Shown here one piece after another: positions 41,888 through 48,639 of a DNA stretch of 48,639 nt. Source of the stretch: Candidatus Aegiribacteria sp. (GTDB taxonomy: Bacteria; Fermentibacterota; Fermentibacteria; Fermentibacterales; JCC-6); NCBI GenBank assembly GCA_030620995.1, contig JAUXIK010000016.1, positions 1-48,639 of the forward strand. The letters run 5' to 3'. A program made the translations under genes and the position numbers. Positions within the stretch are counted from its first letter, which is position 1. Each line of letters begins with the position of its first letter. Under the pieces are notes generated by a model that was not told where the DNA came from, searched no databases, and saw nothing but the letters and a program-made list of their open reading frames with translations.

Positions 41888-42490
41888 ATGCTCAAACTTG
41901 AAATTCGCCGGATAACCGGTGAAATTTCAAGGAGACTTCCCCTTGTACCTGCTTTGATAACATGGGTTCGTCTGCTTGGTGTTCCGGTAATTCTCCTGGT
42001 CATCTATCGCTTTCATAACATGAAACTGCTATTCTGGATAATACTGATATGCAGCATATCTGACTATCTCGACGGCTGGGCAGCAAGAAGATTGAAACAG
42101 TCTTCGTACCCGGGCAAGGTTATGGATTTCATTGCGGACAAGCTGTTTCTCTCAGTAGCACTCATTTCACTTTCTTATTCACTTGGAGCTATTGATACTG
42201 TAAGCGCCAGCATTCTTGCGGGTTACCATCTTCTGATGCTTCTGGTCCTTTCAGTAATATCCTGGAGCATTCTCGTTCCGGTTGTCACTATCACAACGGG
42301 AGAACGTCTGGCGGTTCTTTTCAGCTATCTTCTGCTGATCGTTTCTTCAGGTAAAATGGCTTTCCTCGATAAACAGATATTCATATCTCTGCACTGGCCG
42401 TTGACTGTAATAGCTATTCTGTCAGCTTTAGCAGGTCTCCTGAGTTATATCCGACTTCTTAAGAGAATACTTTCGCGGATTCTGGAGTAA
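41888..42490 (+). CDS. CDP-alcohol phosphatidyltransferase (PgsA-like)
   Basis: 200 residues, about six membrane helices. The catalytic motif D-x2-DG-x2-AR-x8-G-x3-D-x3-D is intact (D59, D62, G63, R67, G76, D80, D84; DYLDGWAARRLKQ, then GKVMDFIADK). Such enzymes move a phosphatidyl group from CDP-diacylglycerol to an alcohol such as glycerol-3-phosphate. Acceptor not determinable here; phosphatidylglycerophosphate synthase is the likeliest assignment. Confidence 0.87.
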   Translation: MLKLEIRRITGEISRRLPLVPALITWVRLLGVPVILLVIYRFHNMKLLFWIILICSISDYLDGWAARRLKQSSYPGKVMDFIADKLFLSVALISLSYSLGAIDTVSASILAGYHLLMLLVLSVISWSILVPVVTITTGERLAVLFSYLLLIVSSGKMAFLDKQIFISLHWPLTVIAILSALAGLLSYIRLLKRILSRILE

Positions 42491-42494
42491 ATCA

Positions 42495-43175
42495 ATGGTA
42501 ATTCAATTCATTTTATCAATAGTTCTTCTGATGACACTCGGATCCGACCTGGAGATAAATGGCGATTTCGTAGAAGCGGGAGCCGCTTATCAGGAAGCAA
42601 ACGATTCAAGTGGAGAAGTACGGATACTGAGCAGATTTCTTGAGGAGGCTCTCTATGCGGGTCAGAACAGGCATGCGTATGATCTGATTCTGATTCTTGA
42701 ATATTATCAGCTTGAAGCCGGGTATTATGAGTATTGGTACGCCAGATTAGCCTGGAGCTGCGGACTTTCGGAATTCGCCTGCAGCTGTCTTGATTCTCTC
42801 AATGCTGATCAATGGCTCAAATCAAGGGCCAGTGGACTAGCAGCACAGTTCAGAGGTAATGCGGAACTTGCGGTACAGAATTACAGGGAATCCTGGACAT
42901 TTGCGAGGACATCAAGGGAACGCTATTATTCCGCTCTTGATCTTAGTTTTGCCCTGTTGCAGACAGGGGACTATTCAGAAGCTGAAATGATTACTTCATT
43001 TCTTGCTGAAAATTTCCCTGGAGAGGGGATGCCTCTTATCGCTCTTGGACTCATTCATTATGAGCAGAATCGATTTGGACCGGCAATGATCGTTCTGCAA
43101 TCCGTATTCACCGGAGAAACCTATACTGCAACTGCAAGAACATTTGCCGGAATGCTGCTGGAGGATCTGGAATGA
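42495..43175 (+). CDS. Exported TPR-repeat protein
   Basis: 226 residues. N-terminal hydrophobic segment MVIQFILSIVLLMTLGS suggests a signal peptide. The remainder is helix-turn-helix repeats with TPR spacing, for example EINGDFVEAGAAYQEAND, LLQTGDYSEAEMITSFLAEN and IALGLIHYEQNRFGPAMIVL. Probably a periplasmic scaffold. ATG start; overlaps the next gene by 4 nt. Confidence 0.65.
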   Translation: MVIQFILSIVLLMTLGSDLEINGDFVEAGAAYQEANDSSGEVRILSRFLEEALYAGQNRHAYDLILILEYYQLEAGYYEYWYARLAWSCGLSEFACSCLDSLNADQWLKSRASGLAAQFRGNAELAVQNYRESWTFARTSRERYYSALDLSFALLQTGDYSEAEMITSFLAENFPGEGMPLIALGLIHYEQNRFGPAMIVLQSVFTGETYTATARTFAGMLLEDLE

Positions 43176-44095
43176 GTAACCTGTCGAGTGTTTTCAGGAA
43201 TATCCTGAAGATACCTGTTTTAAGGAGATACAAAAAAGGAAATATCATTCATTTTCCGAACAGCATTTTGCAGCCATCCCGGATAGTGATTTACAGTGGA
43301 CCTGCTCCTGCAGATATATGGCCGGCCATGTACCTGACTGATATGCTTCAGAATGCTTATCCGAAAACTAATACTACAATCATCTGCAAACTGGATGATA
43401 GCGAGCTCTTGAACATGCTTCAGTGGAAACCGCGAATTCACTTCTATGAAAAGCATCCCGGGATTCCCAATTATCCTGATGATGAGAAGATGGATGATGA
43501 TACATTGTTTTTCTATCCCTACACTACAATTAATAATAATACAGGAAACCTTCTGATGAGTTCAGGCGCCGGTATTAGAATTGCGCCGCTGGAAACTGAT
43601 TCACCCTATATTAATCTTAGAATACGAACTGAATCCACAGTTTACCCGACTATGCTGCATCAGATATGCAGTGCGCTTGGAATCAATTCTGAAACAACCT
43701 GGAAACCGGTGATTCAGCAGCAGGTTAAGGAACATGCCGAGAAACTGATGGCTCCTGTGTCCGGACGCCATCTGCCATATATAGTCACATCTTCCACAGC
43801 GCTATCCATCCTGGAAAAGCACAGAGCTGAGATTCCACTCAGAACCGTTTCGCTTTCAGGCAAATCAAGTAATTTCGAAAACCTGGACAGAGAAACAAGA
43901 GTTGCGATAATAGCTGATTCGGAAGCGGTAGCAACCGATTCAGAGGATTTATGGTGTGATGCCTGTGCTCTTGATATACCTGTGGTCGCACTGGACACCT
44001 CAGGTACTTTTATCAAATGGAGTAATTATTCCGTGGTTTCGAATGAAAGTGAGTTTATTGAAGCCTGGTCCCAGCTTCTCAGGAGAGGCTGGTAA
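43172..44095 (+). CDS. Divergent GT9-like protein, possibly inactive
   Basis: 307 residues, ATG overlapping the previous stop. The N-terminal half (IVIYSGPAPADIWPAMYLTDML) has the layout of a heptosyltransferase-family GT-B domain: a beta strand, a Gly/Pro loop and a helix. The signature GD-x-V/L-x-T-x-A-L is not kept (ADIWPAMYL). The C-terminal half lacks the GNDSGxxHLAAA motif that binds ADP-heptose; instead it has VAIIADSEAVATDSEDLWCDA at the equivalent place. Adjacent to a true GT9. I read it as a degenerate or re-purposed paralogue, moderately sure. Confidence 0.5.
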   Translation: MSNLSSVFRNILKIPVLRRYKKGNIIHFPNSILQPSRIVIYSGPAPADIWPAMYLTDMLQNAYPKTNTTIICKLDDSELLNMLQWKPRIHFYEKHPGIPNYPDDEKMDDDTLFFYPYTTINNNTGNLLMSSGAGIRIAPLETDSPYINLRIRTESTVYPTMLHQICSALGINSETTWKPVIQQQVKEHAEKLMAPVSGRHLPYIVTSSTALSILEKHRAEIPLRTVSLSGKSSNFENLDRETRVAIIADSEAVATDSEDLWCDACALDIPVVALDTSGTFIKWSNYSVVSNESEFIEAWSQLLRRGW

Positions 44096-44099
44096 AGAT

Positions 44100-45011
44100 T
44101 TGCCTCTGGTTGTCAGGGTTCCAAACTGGCTCGGAGACATTGTTATGGCATTGCCGGCGCTGTCTTCGCTGGTGAAGAAATATCCGGACACGACCTTCTG
44201 GAGTCGCCCGGGAAACTCAGGATTGCTTCGAGTATTCTTTGGTTCACGGGATATTTACACTGAGAACAGGCTCCCTCGAATGAAATTCGACAGTCTTCTT
44301 TTGATGACTGATTCCTTCAGAACAGCTCTTCAGGGATTCCTTTCCGGAATATCTCAAAGAACAGGTTACTCAACTGAAATGAGAAGACTTCTTCTCACGC
44401 ATGCCATAAAGCCTCCTGCCGACCGTAATCATCATCATTCTCTTGATTACATCGAACTTTCTGATGCTATGGGTGCTCATCTTAAAGCTGATATTCCGGT
44501 TCCCACTGTTAAACCAGCATATGAATCTCATGTTGCGATCTTCGCAGGAGCGAAATACGGCAGCGCTAAAAGATGGGCTGGTTTCGCTGAACTTGCGCTC
44601 ATGATACACAAAGAAACAGGACTGCCATCAGTGTTTTACGGCACTCCGGAAGAAGAATCATTTCTGACTGAAATGGCTTCAAAGATACCGATGTCCTTTG
44701 CTTTAACAAATCTGGATATTGAAACCCTGGTCTCATATCTCCTTTCAGCGGAAATAGCGATAGGAAACGACTCCGGAGGAGTTCACCTCTCTGCTGCGGT
44801 GGGAACACCGACAATTACGATATTCGGCTCTACATCACCCGTATGGACAGCTCCTCTTGGAAGAAAGACAATCGTAATGACTTCAGGAAGATCATGCTCC
44901 CCATGCTTCAAGCGTAAATGCCCTCATGGTAAACCACTATGTCTCGATGATATATCTCCCGAAGAAGTCTTGAACGCCTGCCTTCGATTACTTGAGAACG
45001 GAGACAACTGA
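44100..45011 (+). CDS. GT9 glycosyltransferase (heptosyltransferase family)
   Basis: About 303 residues from TTG 44100, with AGGAGAGG upstream; an in-frame start at 43956 would overlap the previous gene by 140 nt. Family marks: VVRVPNWLGDIVMALPALSSL (N-terminal GD loop) and IGNDSGGVHLSAAVGTPTITIFG with STSP, the nucleotide-heptose binding site. The C-terminus has a Cys cluster (CSPCFKRKCPHGKPLC) as in WaaF/RfaF. Adds heptose (or a related sugar) to the LPS inner core, supporting an LPS-bearing outer membrane. Confidence 0.87.
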   Translation: MPLVVRVPNWLGDIVMALPALSSLVKKYPDTTFWSRPGNSGLLRVFFGSRDIYTENRLPRMKFDSLLLMTDSFRTALQGFLSGISQRTGYSTEMRRLLLTHAIKPPADRNHHHSLDYIELSDAMGAHLKADIPVPTVKPAYESHVAIFAGAKYGSAKRWAGFAELALMIHKETGLPSVFYGTPEEESFLTEMASKIPMSFALTNLDIETLVSYLLSAEIAIGNDSGGVHLSAAVGTPTITIFGSTSPVWTAPLGRKTIVMTSGRSCSPCFKRKCPHGKPLCLDDISPEEVLNACLRLLENGDN

Positions 45012-45012
45012 T

Positions 45013-47697
45013 ATGTCAAAGATTCTTCTTATAGATTGCTACAATCTTCTCTATAGAGGACACTTCGCAATGTACAGAAATCCTCTCAAAGCACAGGATG
45101 GAACGAATACAAGCGGTCTTTATCATCTTGTCAGCGAAATACTGGATATGACCGAAAAACGTTCAGCCGACATTACAGTTGCCGTATTCGATTACCCAAA
45201 ACCCAGTTTCAGGAAGAAAATATATCCTGAATACAAATCCAACCGACCCCCAATGCCTGACGAGCTTATAGTTCAGTCGAAACTTGCGCGAATGTTGATA
45301 CCGGTTCTGGGGATCCCGCTTCTGGAAAAGGAGGGTCTTGAGGCTGACGATATCATAGCATCCCTGACAGCACAGGCGCTCAAGCGGGGTGATACCGTTG
45401 AAATACTCTCCACGGACAAAGATCTTCTTCAGCTTCTTGCGGATGGGGCAACAATGCTCAGACCCGGCAGATCCGGGGCTCCCATATCCATAATTAAGCG
45501 GGAGGATGTAGAAAGCGTTATTGGTGTCTCCAGCGATCAGGTTGTTGATTTCCTGTCTCTTACAGGTGATTCTTCTGACAATATCCCGGGTGCGAAAGGA
45601 ATAGGCCCGAAATCCGCCCTGAAGCTTCTGAAGCAATTCGGCAGCGTTGATGCCATATACGAGAATATTGATGATGTATTACCGGAATCTGTGCGAATAA
45701 AGCTCCAAAAAAGCAAAGAGTTGGTATATCTCAGCAGAGAACTGATTGCTCTCCTTCCCGCGAAGGACATAGACACTTCAATTGACGATATTTCAATGAG
45801 CAGTCCTGATGAAAGCGAGGCATACGAGATCCTGACCCGACTCGGGATGAACAGTATTCTCAAAAGATTGCATATACAACCGGCTGGAGACCTTTTCAGC
45901 GTGCAGATATCAGATAATCCCTGTTCCTGGTGTACGACAAAAGTCATTAATTCGATCGAAGAACTTGAGAGACTCGATTTTGATAATTCACCTGGCGCTC
46001 TTATAGCACTGGACACTGAATCAACCTCAGTGAGGCCATTTGACGCTGATCCGGTTGGAATATCTTTTGCTTTTTCAAAAGATACCGCTGTCTATATTCC
46101 CCTGGCTGGTCATGACTCTCTCCCTGCTCCAGATGTTGTCCGGATACTGAAAAACAGACTTGAGGGAAAGAACATAGCAGCACAGAACGGCAAGTACGAC
46201 ATTCACATACTTGATTCCATAGGAATTGACATAAAGAAGATAAAGGATGATCCCATGATTGCGGACTACCTTCTGATGCCCGAAAGGCAGTCTCATTCAC
46301 TCTCGGAATTATCAAATGTCTGGCTGAATCAGCCTATGATGGATTACAGTACAGTGCTGGGCAATGTTTCAACACTTGCTGAGGTCGATACAGGAGAAGT
46401 TGCTGAATATTGCGGCTGTGATTCCGCGACAGCATTTCAGCTTGCCGGAATACTCAGAGATGAGCTTGAAAAGGATACTCAACTCTTGAAATTGTACGAT
46501 ACGCTGGAATTACCCCTGGTAAAAATACTGGCTGACATGGAAAAGCGTGGTCTGGCAATTGATCTTGAATCGCTGGATGAACTCAGGGACGAGTTCTCAG
46601 AAAGAATCAGAACACTGGTGAAAAATGCTTCAGAAATGATAGGCTATCCGATGAACCTGAGCAGTCCGTCGCAGGTTTCAGCAATTCTTTTTGATACTCT
46701 GGGACTCTCTCCTGTAAAAAAGACCAGAAAGGGTGCAAACTCTTCCAGCATAGATGTTCTGGAAAAACTCAGGGGCAGTCATGAATTCGTTGAAATAGTT
46801 ATAGAGCACAGAGAGCTCTCAAAATTGTTGAATACGTATATAGAAAAACTCCCTCTCTATATCTCGGAAAGGGATGGGCTTGTACATACCAGTTTCAGTC
46901 AGACAGTTACTGCCACGGGGCGCCTCAGTTCCAGCAGTCCGAACCTTCAGAATATCCCTGTCAGGACAAGTCAGGGGAGAAAAGTCAGAAAATGTTTCAT
47001 ACCTGGAATTGAAGGGAATCTCTTTATTACAGCTGACTATTCACAGATTGAGCTTCGTGTTCTTGCCCATCTTGCGGGTCCTGGAAGTCTAAGGGATGCC
47101 TACAGAAAGAATCTGGACATTCACAGTTCTACAGCACTGGCGCTGTTTGGAGATGAATCTCCCGAATACAGAAGAAAAGCAAAAGAAGTGAATTTCTCGA
47201 TTCTATACGGTATAAGCCCCTGGGGTCTGAGTAACAGATTGAACATAAGCAGGGGAGAGGCTTCCGGAATAATAAACAGATATCTTGCCACTTATCCTGA
47301 ACTTGAATTCTTCTTCAAAAAATGTATTGCCGACGCTGAAGCAACAGGCGAAACAAGGACTATCCTCGGAAGAAAGAGGAATTTCAAAGGATTCGCATCC
47401 GCAAAGGGCTCCGCTCGCAGAGCAATGGAACGGATGGCTATCAATACTGTTGTCCAGGGGTCAGCTGCTGATATCATAAAAGTGGCAATGCTTCGCGTGG
47501 ATGAAAGACTGAAGGATATTCCCGATGCCGGTCTTGTACTTCAGGTTCACGATGAACTTGTGGCAACTGCTCCGGAAGACAAGATAGAGGAAATAACCGC
47601 TGTTATAAAAGAAGAGATGGAAAATGCATACCCACTATGTGTACCTTTAATTGTTGAAACAGGGAAAGGCAGGAACTGGCTCGAAGCCGGCCACTAA
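45013..47697 (+). CDS. polA: DNA polymerase I
   Basis: 894 residues from ATG 45013, GGAG 10 nt upstream. The 5'-3' exonuclease domain (1-290) opens KILLIDCYNLLYRGHF and has the H3TH region GDSSDNIPGAKGIGPK. The 3'-5' proofreading domain is intact: LDTESTS (D334, E336), NGKYD and YCGCDSA. Polymerase motifs are DYSQIELRVLAHL (A, D675), RRKAKEVNFSILYGIS (B) and QVHDELV (C, D847). All three activities appear present, unlike many lineages that lost proofreading. Okazaki-fragment processing and repair. Confidence 0.97.
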   Translation: MSKILLIDCYNLLYRGHFAMYRNPLKAQDGTNTSGLYHLVSEILDMTEKRSADITVAVFDYPKPSFRKKIYPEYKSNRPPMPDELIVQSKLARMLIPVLGIPLLEKEGLEADDIIASLTAQALKRGDTVEILSTDKDLLQLLADGATMLRPGRSGAPISIIKREDVESVIGVSSDQVVDFLSLTGDSSDNIPGAKGIGPKSALKLLKQFGSVDAIYENIDDVLPESVRIKLQKSKELVYLSRELIALLPAKDIDTSIDDISMSSPDESEAYEILTRLGMNSILKRLHIQPAGDLFSVQISDNPCSWCTTKVINSIEELERLDFDNSPGALIALDTESTSVRPFDADPVGISFAFSKDTAVYIPLAGHDSLPAPDVVRILKNRLEGKNIAAQNGKYDIHILDSIGIDIKKIKDDPMIADYLLMPERQSHSLSELSNVWLNQPMMDYSTVLGNVSTLAEVDTGEVAEYCGCDSATAFQLAGILRDELEKDTQLLKLYDTLELPLVKILADMEKRGLAIDLESLDELRDEFSERIRTLVKNASEMIGYPMNLSSPSQVSAILFDTLGLSPVKKTRKGANSSSIDVLEKLRGSHEFVEIVIEHRELSKLLNTYIEKLPLYISERDGLVHTSFSQTVTATGRLSSSSPNLQNIPVRTSQGRKVRKCFIPGIEGNLFITADYSQIELRVLAHLAGPGSLRDAYRKNLDIHSSTALALFGDESPEYRRKAKEVNFSILYGISPWGLSNRLNISRGEASGIINRYLATYPELEFFFKKCIADAEATGETRTILGRKRNFKGFASAKGSARRAMERMAINTVVQGSAADIIKVAMLRVDERLKDIPDAGLVLQVHDELVATAPEDKIEEITAVIKEEMENAYPLCVPLIVETGKGRNWLEAGH

Positions 47698-47992
47698 TTA
47701 AATAGTGACAGGCACCAATTAAATTAACTAGCACTTATCGCTATTAATAGGTATCCCGTAGTGGACACTCTTAGAACTTTTGTCTTTACGGAAGCTTGAG
47801 CTCTTGAATTGACACTTGGATTTAACTCGAATCGGTCAAGATAGAGATATCAGTTCATTAAGCTAATACTGATGATATGCACAATATACATTTTGATTAT
47901 AGCAACTCTACCAGAGGATTTGTAAAGATATTATAATTACTTGCAGGAACAATATTAGCGAAGCTATTATACATCCGAAGGAGGTGATAAGT
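47698..47992. other. Non-coding AT-rich stretch with REP-like core
   Basis: About 295 bp without a plausible gene. At the left end GTGACAGGCACC (47704-47715) is flanked by two copies of AATTAAAT. Read on the other strand (GGTGCCTGTCAC) it matches the inner arm GGTGCGTGTCCC of the 15896-16000 palindrome at 10 of 12 bases. The rest is AT-rich; TTGACA occurs near 47809 without a well-spaced -10, and TATAAT near 47931 without a good -35. No terminator hairpin with T-run is visible after polA. Confidence 0.45.
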
Positions 47993-48505
47993 ATGAAAAG
48001 ACTGCTACCACTTTTCTTAATCGTTGTATCCTTTACTGCCACAGCATTTCAGATCACATATCAGAATCCCTTCATGGAATACCCGTTTCATACCACTCAG
48101 GCAGATGATGGAGTTGTCATCATAGTCATCAATCATTGCGATCCGATTCAGTGGGAGTACGGAATTCCTCTGGGTTACAGATCCTTGAGGGAGCTCTGGG
48201 ACAGCATGTGCAGTGAGGATGCCCACTTCACCGTAAGGGCCGGAGATGAATTTCTGATCTACAGCCAGAATACCCTCTCCTATTCAAAGGGAGACCAGAG
48301 ATACACCATCATTGTATATCCTGAGGAGCTGTGGGCCATCATGAGCCACTACCACAGGCCACTATCACAAGCAACAAGTGAGGTTTCCATGCAGGCATGG
48401 TTCCCGGGCATGGATGAAGCGGAAACAGCATTCATCACAATCCATGATCCTGCTATGTCAGTGATCCAGGTTCTCCTGCAGAGGGCGAGAGAAAACGTTC
48501 AGTGA
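47993..48505 (+). CDS. Small secreted protein of unknown function
   Basis: 170 residues from ATG 47993, 6 nt after AGGAGGTGAT, one of the strongest ribosome sites in the window. Signal peptide MKRLLPLFLIVVSFTATAFQ with no lipobox Cys, so exported and soluble. The mature part (about 150 residues) has a single Cys pair (C in NHCDPIQW and in DSMCSEDAHF) that could form a disulfide. The short stretches VVIIVINHCDPIQWEYGIP and RYTIIVYPEELW suggest beta strands. No family recognised. Confidence 0.7.
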   Translation: MKRLLPLFLIVVSFTATAFQITYQNPFMEYPFHTTQADDGVVIIVINHCDPIQWEYGIPLGYRSLRELWDSMCSEDAHFTVRAGDEFLIYSQNTLSYSKGDQRYTIIVYPEELWAIMSHYHRPLSQATSEVSMQAWFPGMDEAETAFITIHDPAMSVIQVLLQRARENVQ

Positions 48506-48639
48506 GCTGTGTATCAGCTACTGTGTAGAACTAATCATTCCGCACATTCTAGAACGTATATTTCTTCCCCGATTCTGAAAAGTTAAGGTTCAACGCATTT
48601 GCAGGTCTATGCATGTTCACAGTTCCTCCAGGTTTCTCC
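48506..48639. other. Gene-free end of window
   Basis: 134 bp without a supported gene. A short hairpin AGCTG-TGTAT-CAGCT overlaps the start of the region just after the stop codon, without a following T-run. Nothing else recognised. Confidence 0.4.

Noticed and set aside
47809..47840. TTGACA as a promoter for the small secreted protein
   Set aside because: No -10 element at 16-18 bp; the nearest AT-rich hexamer is about 23 bp away.
1..48639. CRISPR array, prophage or transposase genes
   Set aside because: No regularly spaced direct repeats, no phage structural genes and no transposase were seen; the only recombinase is XerC/D-like and housekeeping.

Overview
The window reads as chromosome of a diderm (Gram-negative) bacterium, roughly mid-40s % G+C, gene-dense and strongly co-oriented. 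Everything after about 2.5 kb is on the + strand; only the TonB-dependent receptor at the left edge is on the - strand. The diderm call rests on the TonB receptor, a heptosyltransferase-type GT9 enzyme and diaminopimelate epimerase. Bacterial identity rests on HslUV, Pol I, long-form HPF, HPr/HprK/EI, TatA and an NtrB/NtrC-like pair. The DUF2723 GT-C protein, two MglA-type GTPases and abundant TPR proteins fit an FCB-group or candidate-phylum lineage such as Fermentibacterota. That placement is inference, not something I could test. Many starts are TTG or GTG, and a few genes seem to need CTG or even ATA starts.

Layout. (1) 1-2475, - strand: TonB-dependent receptor, cut by the window edge. 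(2) 2.6-12.8 kb: a tightly overlapping surface-glycan or glycosylation operon with two GT2, three GT4 and two GT-C type membrane proteins, plus a short membrane protein; several carry extra beta-rich C-terminal tails. (3) 12.9-15.9 kb: NtrB-like sensor kinase and NtrC-like sigma-54 activator, followed by a 105-bp nested palindrome. (4) 16.0-19.3 kb: GatE and GatD, the two-subunit Glu-tRNA(Gln) amidotransferase normally regarded as archaeal. (5) 19.37-19.48 kb: a compact promoter-terminator unit, then hpf, hprK, ptsH, ptsI (a PTS phosphorelay with no sugar permease in view). (6) 23.1-26.8 kb: sugar nucleotidyltransferase, two GT4 enzymes, and a prenyl-diphosphate-synthase-component-like membrane protein. 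(7) 26.8-29.4 kb: DUF4321, TatA, an MglA-type GTPase and a zinc-finger membrane protein with an L7/L12-like N-terminus. (8) 29.4-37.5 kb: topA, xerC/D-like recombinase, DUF2723 protein, hslV, hslU. (9) 37.5-41.3 kb: second MglA-type GTPase, an STT3-like GT-C/TPR protein, dapF, tRNA-Gly(CCC). (10) 41.2-47.7 kb: TPR-like proteins, a CDP-alcohol phosphatidyltransferase, a GT9 pair and polA. (11) 47.7-48.6 kb: non-coding stretch with a REP-like core, one small secreted protein, and a gene-free end.

How it fits together. Most of the window serves envelope glycan synthesis (sugar activation, GT2/GT4/GT9 transfer, several GT-C lipid-linked-sugar enzymes, phospholipid and prenyl-lipid supply). The rest is housekeeping (tRNA charging, ribosome hibernation, replication/repair, chromosome dimer resolution, protein turnover) and signalling (NtrBC-like pair, HPr kinase, MglA GTPases). 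The points most worth follow-up are archaeal-type GatDE in a bacterium, the nested palindrome next to it, the promoter-terminator unit before hpf, an HprK with Tyr at the catalytic His position, the tRNA embedded in the reading frame of a secreted-protein gene, and the L7/L12-like/zinc/TM protein next to MglA.
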